Below, one piece after another: positions 16,273-23,595 of a DNA stretch of 48,056 nucleotides. Under the pieces are notes generated by a model. It had not been told where the DNA came from. It ran no database searches and worked only from the letters and a program-made list of their open reading frames with translations. The stretch lies in NCBI GenBank assembly GCA_944382045.1, contig CALWMT010000001.1, positions 1 through 48,056 on the forward strand, written 5' to 3'. The position numbers and the translations under genes were made by a program. The DNA is from an uncultured Enterocloster sp. (GTDB lineage Bacteria > Bacillota > Clostridia > Lachnospirales > Lachnospiraceae). The stretch's first letter is position 1. Every line of letters begins with the position of its first letter.

Positions 16273-16422
16273 ATGAGGTGTTATGGTTTCCCTTAAACCA
16301 TATCCCTCATCCTTATTAATTATTTATACTCCCCTTGAGTAAAGGCCAGGATAGCTCCCCTATCCTGGCCTTTCTCTTTCCCTTATGCCAGAACAGCCCG
16401 GGAGATCCTCCCGAGCTGTTCT
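16273..16422. repeat. Three consecutive inverted repeats between NlpC/P60 and small-membrane-protein genes
   Basis: The roughly 300-bp gene-free stretch 16149-16457 holds three hairpins. At 16273-16310 there is ATGAGG/CCTCAT outside ATGGTTT/AAACCAT. At 16341-16373 there is a perfect 14-bp stem, AAAGGCCAGGATAG. At 16390-16422 there is AGAACAGC/GCTGTTCT with inner CGGGAG/CTCCCG. The 16341 stem is followed by a pyrimidine-rich run on the plus strand. They lie downstream of the NlpC/P60 stop and probably include its terminator, but none has a clean U-run on the minus strand. Confidence 0.6.
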
Positions 16423-16457
16423 CTATCCCTTATATCAAAAATCCGTTCCTGCCTCTG

Positions 16458-17183
16458 TCATCCCAATACATTGGTAATCCTTACTGGAGTCCTATAATTC
16501 CAAGGGGAGGTCTTGATGCCCGTCCGCTCCGTGGAGGCGTGCACCACCTGTCCATTCCCTATGTACATCGCCACATGATCAATGCTGTTCACACTTCCTC
16601 CGTAGAACAGCAGATCACCTGGCTGCATCTGATCTGCACTTACCGGAACCCCCTGAGAAGCCTGTCCCCTGGAGGAGCGGTTCAGCGTGACACCCGCTCC
16701 GTACTGGAGCACATAGCGGGTAAAGCCTGAGCAGTCCACTCCCACATGGGGATCTGTCCCGCCGTACATATACCGCCCGCCCACAAATTGAAGGGCAAAA
16801 TCAACCAGCCTCTGGCGGCGATAGCTCTGCGAGGACTCTATGGCCTCCTGCTGAATCTGGGCCAGCTCCTCTGCATCCACCTCCTCCAGCTGCACATTCT
16901 CTGCCATCGGAAGGTAGCCCTCCGTGTCGTTAACCCGAACCTTCAGCCAGCCGCCTCCCATATCCTCAAGTACCTCATAGGCATTTCCCGCTTCAGCTGT
17001 CAGAAGGACCTCCTCCGTATCAAGACTTTTATTAATATTCACCGTCTCTGACGTGATTGATGCTGCATATGTGCCGGCTGTGAAGCCCGGTCCGATGGAT
17101 GCCATCGCTGTAAGCGGACTCCCAGCCATAAAAGCCCCGCACAGCACGCCCGCCGCCAGCAATGTCCGAATTCTGTCTCTCAT
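16458..17183 (-). CDS. Secreted SH3-NlpC/P60 peptidoglycan endopeptidase
   Basis: A 241-residue exported cell-wall hydrolase: signal peptide (about 1-28, ending AMA-S), bacterial SH3 domain (about 45-98, with GWLKVRVNDTEGYLP), a short helical linker, and an NlpC/P60 domain (about 123-241). The catalytic cysteine is in DCSGFT and the histidine in IDHVAMYIG, with a second polar site near VVHAS. It cleaves the D-gamma-Glu-diamino acid bond in stem peptides. It stands alone with a good sigma-A promoter and a leader that contains WalR-like repeats, which would fit control by the WalRK cell-wall system. Confidence 0.92.
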   Translation of the reverse strand: MRDRIRTLLAAGVLCGAFMAGSPLTAMASIGPGFTAGTYAASITSETVNINKSLDTEEVLLTAEAGNAYEVLEDMGGGWLKVRVNDTEGYLPMAENVQLEEVDAEELAQIQQEAIESSQSYRRQRLVDFALQFVGGRYMYGGTDPHVGVDCSGFTRYVLQYGAGVTLNRSSRGQASQGVPVSADQMQPGDLLFYGGSVNSIDHVAMYIGNGQVVHASTERTGIKTSPWNYRTPVRITNVLG

Positions 17184-17224
17184 ATATGTCCTCCCTGTCT
17201 GGGTCTATCGTAAAAGTCGTATTT

Positions 17225-17250
17225 GTTACGTAATTGTTACAAACGTTACG
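17225..17250 (-). promoter_or_regulatory. WalR-like repeat in the NlpC/P60 leader
   Basis: On the minus strand CGTAAC (17250-17245), TGTAAC (17241-17236), five bases, CGTAAC (17230-17225). The last pair fits the WalR (YycF) box TGTWAH-N5-TGTWAH with one mismatch. The site lies just downstream of the -10 box, a position expected for repression. Confidence 0.4.
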
Positions 17251-17255
17251 AATGT

Positions 17256-17283
17256 ATTATATCACAATTCGCTCTCAAGTCAA
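17256..17283 (-). promoter_or_regulatory. Sigma-A promoter of the NlpC/P60 gene
   Basis: On the minus strand TTGACT (17283-17278), 16 bases, TATAAT (17261-17256). Confidence 0.75.
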
Positions 17284-17318
17284 CCCATTCAGAAATTCTT
17301 AATATTTTCGTCATATTT

Positions 17319-17370
17319 AAAAGCTCCCTGTTCCCAGAAGCATCGCCGCCTCCGGAAACAGGGAGCTTTT
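17319..17370 (-). terminator. Terminator of the fbp-DUF1700 operon
   Basis: A perfect 14-bp stem AAAAGCTCCCTGTT/AACAGGGAGCTTTT with a 24-nt loop. It could work on both strands; on the minus strand it closes the fbp operon. Confidence 0.8.
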
Positions 17371-17396
17371 CTCCGTCTATCTCAATTTTTATATTC

Positions 17397-17909
17397 CTAC
17401 CTTCGTGATCCTGTAAAAATCCATACAATCAGAAGAATCAAAAGAATCGGCCATGTCCAGGACAAAATAAGCCCTGCCAGCCCCACAATGCCAAAAACAA
17501 ACGTCAGAAGCAGAAGGATAACAAGAAACACCGCCAGCCCTGTCACAAGCCGGGCCTTCCATCCATTTAAGCTTACATAATGTATATTCCGATGCGTCTC
17601 CTCCCGATAAGCCTCCTGACCGCTGGGGTCTTGGGACGATCCGGCGTCCCCGTCATACACGGTCCCGGACCCGTAGGTCTCATATCCGTCCGGCCGGTCC
17701 TCCGTGTCGAAGGCCGCATCCACAATAGTCCTCGCAATGATCCTGGGGCCGCCTAAGGACTCTATAACCGCATCCTCCGAAGCGCCATTGGCCATCTCCT
17801 GGGAAATATACGAATCATAATAGCTCAGATTCTCCTGTATCACAGAATAGGGGACCCGCCCCTCCAGCTCTGACCGCAGCCCCTGCAAAAATTCCGCCTT
17901 GCTCATCAT
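17397..17909 (-). CDS. HAAS/DUF1700-domain membrane protein
   Basis: A 170-residue protein whose N-terminal half (about 1-65) has the DUF1700/HAAS pattern: KAEFLQGLRSEL, then ENLSYYDSYISQEMANGASEDAVIESLGGP. A polar linker (about 70-110) and two C-terminal membrane segments (about 118-165) follow. HAAS proteins often pair with a PadR repressor and sense envelope state, but no padR is present here. The start overlaps the fbp stop (ATGA), so it is translated with fbp. The reason for that link is unknown. Confidence 0.8.
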   Translation of the reverse strand: MMSKAEFLQGLRSELEGRVPYSVIQENLSYYDSYISQEMANGASEDAVIESLGGPRIIARTIVDAAFDTEDRPDGYETYGSGTVYDGDAGSSQDPSGQEAYREETHRNIHYVSLNGWKARLVTGLAVFLVILLLLTFVFGIVGLAGLILSWTWPILLILLIVWIFTGSRR

Positions 17910-19843
17910 TCAATCCTTTCTTTTATAGTGCCCTCCCTGTAGGCCGCCACCAGCTCCTTTAAATCCTCAATCTGCTCCTTCAGCTCCCGGCCCTTGTCCG
18001 TATCCGCCACCATCACCCGGCTGGTCATCTTCTCCACCACGGAGACCTTGGGCGTGTTCTCCTTTCTCGGATCATAGGGCATGTGCTCTGCCAAGGCCAG
18101 ATGGTGGGAATTATAAATCAATGTGTAGCCTGCGATGCCCGTGGTGCTCTGATAGGCCTTGGAAAGCCCGCCGTCAATGATAAAGAGCTTTCCGCCTGCC
18201 TTTACAGGCTTCTCTCCGTCCTTCATCTTCACCGGCACATGGCCATTGATAATGTGGGAGCCCTCCTCCGGCAGCCCAAATTCCTGCAGAATGCGCCTGC
18301 AGAACTCCTCCTTCTGGCTCAGCTGATAATAAGGATTCATGGTCTCCTTGTGCGTGCTCTTATCCTCCACAAAATAATGCTCAAAGGTGGTAATCTTATC
18401 CTTTCCGAACACCGGCGACTTGGCTCCGCACCACAGATACCACATCAGGTCCACTGCGTCCTCCTTTCCTGGGGCGCCCTCCGGCATAAAATACGCGTTC
18501 TGTACCTGCTTGTCAAAATAATCCATGAGATTCTTTCCGCAGTATGTCTTCCCATCCACCATTATAGACGCAAAGGAGCCGTCCTTTTCCATCGGAATGC
18601 ATCCATGATACAGCAGATTGGAATTATAGCATTTATAGATTCCTCCATGGGAATACAGAAAGCGCACATGCTTATGGAGCAGATCGCTGTGCCGGAAGGA
18701 GGCCGAAAGCGTCCGCAGCAGCATCTCCTCCCCCTCGGTGAGCTTCAGCGGATTCTGGGGATCAATGGTTGGGAAATTCATATCCAGCATGGGATACGTC
18801 TTCCCCTCCACCGTTACCGTTCCATTTTCAAAATCCACCGCGGACAGCAGCTGCCTCTTGTCCATCTCATATTCCGGATGGCGGCGGATCATATCGCCCT
18901 CCACCTTGAACTGAATCACAGCAATTGCCTTGTGCATCTTGGCTGCCAGACCGGGGTCCACCGCATCATATATATTTTCATCCAAAATCTTCGGCATAAA
19001 CCGCTTGCAGGGATCATCCTGGTATACCTTCGCCGCAAACATGGACAGAGGCCGCAGATTGATGCCGTAGCCGTCCTCAAGCACGTCAAAGCTGTTGTAG
19101 CTGATGGCGATCCGAAGCACATTGCAGATGCAGGCCAGATTCCCTGTAGCCGCCCCCATCCAGGAAATGTCATGATTTCCCCACTGAATATCCACATCGT
19201 GGAAATTCATCAGCTCCTGCATAATAATGTCAGCCCGGGGCCCTCGGTCGAAAATATCCCCGATGATATGCAGATTGTCAATGGTCAGGTTCTGGATCAG
19301 GCGGCACAGGGCAGCGATAAATTTGTCCCCAATCCCCGTGCTGATCACAGAGTGAATAATCTCATCGTAATACAGCTTTTTATTCTCATCATTGTAATCC
19401 ACATGGAGGAGCTCATCAATGGCGTAGGCAAATTCCTTCGGCATCTTCTTGCGAACCTTCGAGCGCGTATACTTGGAGGACACCTCCCTGCAGATCTGCA
19501 CCAAGCGGTAGATGGTAATCTTCTGCCAATCCTCCGAATAGGTCCCCTGCTTTTTCAGCCGGGCAAGGCTCCGCTCCGGATAGTAAATCAGATTGGCGAT
19601 GCGGATCTGCTCATCCTCCGGAATCAAATGGCCAAAGGTAGCCTTGATCTTCTCTCTGGTAATTCCTGAGGATGATCGCAGCAGATGGATAAACGCCTCA
19701 TACTCCCCGTGGAGATCACTAAAAAAATACTCCGTCCCCTTGGGCAGGCTGCAGATCGCCATCAAATTTACAATCTCCCCCGCCGCCTCCCTCACAGACG
19801 GGTACTCCCTTGCAAGCAGCTTTAAATATGCCAAATCCCTCAT
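17906..19843 (-). CDS. fbp: Fructose-1,6-bisphosphatase, class III
   Basis: A 645-residue gluconeogenic enzyme of the Bacillota class III family, which is unrelated to the class I and II enzymes and belongs to the calcineurin-like metallophosphatases. Metal-site motifs are FSDLHGEYEAF (about 41-51), IIGDIFDRGPRAD (about 194-206) and WGNHDISWMGAA (about 221-232). The C-terminal part (INGHVPVK and FIIDGGLSKAYQ) is typical of the family. It converts fructose-1,6-bisphosphate to fructose-6-phosphate in the cytoplasm. GGAGAGG precedes the start. It is divergent from the metallo-beta-lactamase-fold gene. Confidence 0.97.
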   Translation of the reverse strand: MRDLAYLKLLAREYPSVREAAGEIVNLMAICSLPKGTEYFFSDLHGEYEAFIHLLRSSSGITREKIKATFGHLIPEDEQIRIANLIYYPERSLARLKKQGTYSEDWQKITIYRLVQICREVSSKYTRSKVRKKMPKEFAYAIDELLHVDYNDENKKLYYDEIIHSVISTGIGDKFIAALCRLIQNLTIDNLHIIGDIFDRGPRADIIMQELMNFHDVDIQWGNHDISWMGAATGNLACICNVLRIAISYNSFDVLEDGYGINLRPLSMFAAKVYQDDPCKRFMPKILDENIYDAVDPGLAAKMHKAIAVIQFKVEGDMIRRHPEYEMDKRQLLSAVDFENGTVTVEGKTYPMLDMNFPTIDPQNPLKLTEGEEMLLRTLSASFRHSDLLHKHVRFLYSHGGIYKCYNSNLLYHGCIPMEKDGSFASIMVDGKTYCGKNLMDYFDKQVQNAYFMPEGAPGKEDAVDLMWYLWCGAKSPVFGKDKITTFEHYFVEDKSTHKETMNPYYQLSQKEEFCRRILQEFGLPEEGSHIINGHVPVKMKDGEKPVKAGGKLFIIDGGLSKAYQSTTGIAGYTLIYNSHHLALAEHMPYDPRKENTPKVSVVEKMTSRVMVADTDKGRELKEQIEDLKELVAAYREGTIKERIE

Positions 19844-19959
19844 AAATCAATCCTCTCCTCCCAGCCTCAAAATACGTACCGCCGCAGTGCGGCCTCTTTT
19901 TGGAGCAGGCCATGCCGTCCCTAGAGCATCTCCGGCATCCCGCTGCCTGATCTGTTACC

Positions 19960-19988
19960 ATTCTATCATGCTATACCCAAATCTGCAA
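19960..19988 (-). promoter_or_regulatory. Promoter of fbp
   Basis: On the minus strand TTGCAG (19988-19983), 17 bases, TAGAAT (19965-19960). It lies back to back with the divergent promoter at 19999. Confidence 0.55.
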
Positions 19989-19998
19989 GAAACCCTTC

Positions 19999-20027
19999 TT
20001 GTTTCCGCGTGCCAAGTATGCTAAGAT
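19999..20027 (+). promoter_or_regulatory. Extended -10 promoter of the metallo-beta-lactamase-fold gene
   Basis: TTGTTT (19999-20004), 17 bases, TAAGAT (20022-20027) with TGC before it. Confidence 0.55.
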
Positions 20028-20052
20028 AGTCTTAAAAAATGGGAGGTGCAGT

Positions 20053-20856
20053 ATGGAAGAATTATACGTATTCGGAACCGGCAACGCCCAGGCGGTCCGC
20101 TGCTACAATACCTGCTTTGCCATAAAGGACGGAGAAGAATTCTTTATGGTGGACGCCGGGGGAGGCAACGGCATTCTGGGAATCCTGGAGCAGATGCAGG
20201 TGGACTTAAGCCGCATCCACCATATTTTTGTAACCCACGAGCACACGGATCACATCCTGGGCATTGTGTGGATGGTCCGCATGATTGCCACCGCCATGAA
20301 AAAAGGCACCTATGAGGGCACCCTGCAGATCTACTGCCATCCGGACCTGACTGACACCATCTCCACTCTATGCCGCCTGACCCTTCAGAGCAAATTCTAT
20401 AAAATGATTGGGGACCGAATCTTTCTCGTCCCAGTGGAGGATGGAGAGACCGTCCACATCTTGAACTACGATGTGACCTTCTTCGACATTCTCTCCACCA
20501 AGGCCAAGCAGTTCGGCTTCACCACCGTGCTGAACAATGGCCGGAAGCTTACCTGTGCCGGGGATGAGCCCTTGAATCCAGACTGCCTCCGCTATGTGGA
20601 GGAAAGCCACTGGCTTCTCCACGAGGCATTCTGCCTCTATGAGGATCGGGACATCTTCAAGCCCTATGAGAAGCATCACAGCACGGTCAAGGAGGCCTGC
20701 GAGCTGGCGGAGAGCCTCCATATTCCCAGCCTTGTCCTGTGGCACACAGAGGACAAAAGGCCCGCCTGCCGCAAGGAGCTCTACACCGCAGAGGGACGTC
20801 AGTATTACTCGGGCAATCTTTTCGTCCCAGATGACAGGGAGATTATCCCGCTGTAG
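20053..20856 (+). CDS. Metallo-beta-lactamase-fold hydrolase (RNase Z-like)
   Basis: A 267-residue binuclear-zinc hydrolase with the HxHxDH motif THEHTDH (H62, H64, D66, H67), a conserved DAGGG just before it, and a C-terminal VLWHTED histidine. The fold and N-terminus resemble the RNase Z/ElaC branch, but the long flexible exosite arm needed for tRNA processing is not evident. A phosphodiesterase or other hydrolase is as likely. The start at 20053 follows GGGAGG; the frame extends to 19999, but that part overlaps the promoter. Confidence 0.85.
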   Translation: MEELYVFGTGNAQAVRCYNTCFAIKDGEEFFMVDAGGGNGILGILEQMQVDLSRIHHIFVTHEHTDHILGIVWMVRMIATAMKKGTYEGTLQIYCHPDLTDTISTLCRLTLQSKFYKMIGDRIFLVPVEDGETVHILNYDVTFFDILSTKAKQFGFTTVLNNGRKLTCAGDEPLNPDCLRYVEESHWLLHEAFCLYEDRDIFKPYEKHHSTVKEACELAESLHIPSLVLWHTEDKRPACRKELYTAEGRQYYSGNLFVPDDREIIPL

Positions 20857-20910
20857 GCCTTTCCCGTTTTCTCGTATCCCAGCACACCGCAGGCACCTCT
20901 GCCTGCCGAC

Positions 20911-20955
20911 GGACGGCCCCGCTGCAGCTGCAGCCGGGGCCGTCCAAAATTTTGG
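20911..20955. terminator. Shared terminator between convergent MBL and alcohol dehydrogenase genes
   Basis: An 11-bp GC stem GGACGGCCCCG/CGGGGCCGTCC (20911-20921 with 20935-20945) encloses CTGCAG palindromes and is followed by AAAATTTTGGTTTT on the plus strand. Confidence 0.75.
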
Positions 20956-20966
20956 TTTTCTGAATT

Positions 20967-22157
20967 TTAGTTTCCTGCCTGCAGGGCCAGCTGATAGACC
21001 TCCATCATCTCAGCCTTTCCAAGGACCTTGATCCCCGGAAGAGTCCGCTTGCCATAGTTGGTGCACTTAACCGCCATCTCCTCGATCTTCTCCGGCTCCA
21101 CATCGAGCTCCTTAAGGCTTGTGGGCATGCCTATGCTCTTAAAGAAATCCTCCGTGGCCTGAATACCTGCCAGCGCCGTCTTCATAGGATCCTCAAAATT
21201 CATATCCAGGTTCCACACATTCACCGCGTACTGGGCAAAACGGTTCACATTTCCATCGCACACATACCGCGCCCAGGACGGCCACAGGGCCGAGAGGCCG
21301 GCGCCGTGGGCAATCCTCGGGTACATGCCGGAGAGCTCATGCTCCAGCTGGTGCACCTGCATAAAGAAGTTCCTTCCAAGCCCTGTAAGATTATTGTGAG
21401 ATAGGCTTCCCGCCCACATCAGGGATGCTCTGGCCTCATAATTTTCCGGCTCCTTATCCGCCGTCCGGCCAGCCTCGATCACCGTTTTCAGCAGTCCCTC
21501 CGCGATCCGGTCTGTGAGAGGCGTATCCTGACCCAGGCCAAAATAGCGCTCCAGCGTGTGCATCATGATATCCACCGTGCCGCAGCCTGTCTGAAATTTG
21601 CTGACCGTATAGGTGAGCTCAGGATTTAAAATAGAAAACAGCGGGCGGTGGGTCACACTGTTAAATCCGCGCTTCAGCCCCTGCTCCTCATTGGTGATCA
21701 CGCAGGAGGCGCTCATCTCGCTCCCTGAGGCTGACAGCGTCAGGATTACGCCCACCGGAAGCGCCTTTTTCGGTGCTCCCTGGCCAAGGAAGAAATTCCA
21801 CACATCCGTATCAGGATTTCCCACGCCATCCGCAATGCACTTGGATGAATCAATCACACTTCCGCCGCCCACGGCAAGAACCAAATCCACGCCCTCCCTC
21901 TGGCAGAGAGCGATTCCCTCCTTTGCCATGGCAAGGGTCGGATTTGCCTGAACGCCGCCAAGCATCACATAATCAATTCCCTCTGCCTTAAGAGCATCTG
22001 TCACCTGGTCCAGAAGTCCGCTCTTCTTCGCGCTGGCACCGCCAAAATGCACCAGCACCTTCTTGAAGCCGTACTCCTTCACTATCTTTCCCACCTGCTT
22101 CTGGGTGTCCTTCCCAAAGATCATACGGGTTGGTGTATAAAACTCAAAATCCAGCAT
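20967..22157 (-). CDS. Iron-containing alcohol dehydrogenase (butanol dehydrogenase-like)
   Basis: A 396-residue group III alcohol dehydrogenase. The NAD(P)-binding motif is GGGSVIDSSK (about 95-104); metal ligands are in CGTVDIMMHTLE (D and H near residue 195), VHQLEH and RIAHGAGLSALWP. The overall pattern is that of NADH-dependent butanol/aldehyde dehydrogenases of clostridia (BdhA/YqhD group), so it probably reduces an aldehyde to dispose of reducing power. The start at 22157 follows GAGGAGG; an upstream extension to 22241 is not conserved in type. It is monocistronic, with its own promoter. Confidence 0.92.
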   Translation of the reverse strand: MLDFEFYTPTRMIFGKDTQKQVGKIVKEYGFKKVLVHFGGASAKKSGLLDQVTDALKAEGIDYVMLGGVQANPTLAMAKEGIALCQREGVDLVLAVGGGSVIDSSKCIADGVGNPDTDVWNFFLGQGAPKKALPVGVILTLSASGSEMSASCVITNEEQGLKRGFNSVTHRPLFSILNPELTYTVSKFQTGCGTVDIMMHTLERYFGLGQDTPLTDRIAEGLLKTVIEAGRTADKEPENYEARASLMWAGSLSHNNLTGLGRNFFMQVHQLEHELSGMYPRIAHGAGLSALWPSWARYVCDGNVNRFAQYAVNVWNLDMNFEDPMKTALAGIQATEDFFKSIGMPTSLKELDVEPEKIEEMAVKCTNYGKRTLPGIKVLGKAEMMEVYQLALQAGN

Positions 22158-22212
22158 TCTCTTCCTCCTCACCCATGCCGCCTTCACTCCTATCCGGCAT
22201 GCTTTTTGTTCT

Positions 22213-22241
22213 ATCATACCATTCTTTTCCAGGAAACTCAA
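22213..22241 (-). promoter_or_regulatory. Sigma-A promoter of the alcohol dehydrogenase gene
   Basis: On the minus strand TTGAGT (22241-22236), 17 bases, TATGAT (22218-22213). Confidence 0.65.
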
Positions 22242-22268
22242 TCAGGTTTTTTCCGCATTGTCTCTCAC

Positions 22269-22295
22269 ATAATCCCTTCCCGTGAAACATAAAAT
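22269..22295 (+). promoter_or_regulatory. Candidate sporulation (sigma-E/sigma-K-like) promoter of the M23 peptidase
   Basis: ATA (22269-22271), 16 bases, CATAAAAT (22288-22295), the same spacing and near-same -10 as the spoIID promoter in this window. The longer CATAAAATA also fits the sigma-K -10 (CATAnnnTA). No good sigma-A promoter is visible in this intergenic region. Confidence 0.45.
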
Positions 22296-22316
22296 ACTTA
22301 TAACCGTTTAAAGCAG

Positions 22317-22335
22317 CGGCCGCCTAGAGGCCGCC
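22317..22335 (+). repeat. Leader hairpin before the M23 peptidase gene
   Basis: GCGGCC/GGCCGC with a 7-nt loop, directly upstream of the Shine-Dalgarno AAAGGAGG. It could act as a 5' stabiliser of the mRNA. Confidence 0.5.
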
Positions 22336-22353
22336 CCAAAGGAGGCTTGTCCC

Positions 22354-23580
22354 ATGAGATTCTGGAAGCGTCTGAGACAGTATTTCCCGTTCCAGTCCAA
22401 ACGCATTATATATGGCGAAATCACTCTGCTCACCCTGCTCTGCCTGCTTCTATTGTGTCAAAGCGGAGGATCCCCAAGGGCCGTCCTCTCCACGGCCCTC
22501 CGCCTGGCCGCCGGGCCAGACGCCTCCGGCAGCGGGGCCTCTGATGCCTCCCCAGCTCCCGGCACATCCTCCCCTCAGACAGACTATATCAAATGGGTGG
22601 ACTTCACTGTCCCCTATGAGGCCCTGAACAAGGCCTTCCGCTATGACGTGGACACCTGCCAGGCGCCTGTCCATCTAAACTGGGTAAACCTCCTAGCCTA
22701 TCTGGGGGCCCTCTACGGCGGCGATTTTTCCAAATACAGCCCCAAGGATCTGGATGTAGCAGCAGCCCGGCTCACAAGCGGCGAAATCACCATGGAGGAA
22801 CTGACAAGGGACATGAAATACTACCCCTATTACCGGGAGGCCTACGGAGCCGTTCTGGACGGCATGGTGGGCCAATTCCAGGCGGAGATTCCGAAAAGCG
22901 AAGCCCCCGGCGCCTACCTGCCGTCCGGGGTGGACGGAGGGGCTCCGGGGGATCCAGAAACCATATGGGTGACCAAATACGGCTTAAAGTCCTTCTTTCC
23001 CCTGGCCAAGGGATTTCCCTACACGGATTACGACGACTTCGGCGCTTCCCGCAGCTACGGCTACAAGCGCCGCCATCTGGGACACGACATGATGGGCCAG
23101 GTGGGAACCCCCATCATCGCGGTGGAATCCGGCTATGTGGAGGCCATGGGCTGGAACCAGTACGGCGGCTGGCGCCTGGGCATCCGAAGCCTGGATAAAA
23201 AGCGCTATTACTACTACGCCCACCTCCGCCAAAACTATCCCTACCAGTCCGGCCTGAAGGAGGGCAGCCTGGTACAGGCCGGGGATGTGATCGGCTACCT
23301 CGGACGGACCGGCTACAGCGCCGCGGAAAACACCAACAACATCGAGACCGCCCATCTGCATTTCGGTCTGGAGCTCATCTTCGACGAGTCCCAGAAGGAC
23401 AGTGAAAATGAGATCTGGGTGGACTGCTACGACCTGGTCCAATTTCTCCGCATGAATCAGAGCGAGGTCTATAAGGTGGAGGGCACCAAGGAATGGAAGC
23501 GGAAATATGGGACGAAGGACACGCCCGCCGGGCAAAATTCCAGCGGGCAGAGCCGCCCCAGCCAGCCCCCGTCCCCCTAG
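22354..23580 (+). CDS. Membrane-anchored M23 peptidase with intact zinc site
   Basis: A 408-residue protein: basic N-terminus and one membrane segment (about 21-36), a Ser/Pro/Ala linker, a helical central region (about 80-190) without a known domain, and an M23/LytM domain (about 205-370). All zinc ligands are present: H241-x3-D245 and H335-x-H337 in HLHF, plus the YAHL histidine. It should cleave peptidoglycan cross-bridges or stem peptides outside the membrane. The tail is rich in Ser, Gln and Pro. The candidate sigma-E/K-type promoter suggests a role in engulfment, cortex or mother-cell lysis, like LytH of B. subtilis, but this is inference. Confidence 0.88.
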   Translation: MRFWKRLRQYFPFQSKRIIYGEITLLTLLCLLLLCQSGGSPRAVLSTALRLAAGPDASGSGASDASPAPGTSSPQTDYIKWVDFTVPYEALNKAFRYDVDTCQAPVHLNWVNLLAYLGALYGGDFSKYSPKDLDVAAARLTSGEITMEELTRDMKYYPYYREAYGAVLDGMVGQFQAEIPKSEAPGAYLPSGVDGGAPGDPETIWVTKYGLKSFFPLAKGFPYTDYDDFGASRSYGYKRRHLGHDMMGQVGTPIIAVESGYVEAMGWNQYGGWRLGIRSLDKKRYYYYAHLRQNYPYQSGLKEGSLVQAGDVIGYLGRTGYSAAENTNNIETAHLHFGLELIFDESQKDSENEIWVDCYDLVQFLRMNQSEVYKVEGTKEWKRKYGTKDTPAGQNSSGQSRPSQPPSP

Positions 23581-23595
23581 GCCCCTGCAGACTGA

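Noticed and set aside
18083..19669. A 528-codon open frame on the plus strand, opposite fbp
   Set aside because: It mirrors the codon pattern of fbp, has no ribosome binding site and no recognisable protein motif. Several other long antisense frames (for example 5066-6439 opposite the M32 peptidase and 27476-28777 opposite ilvB) were rejected for the same reason.
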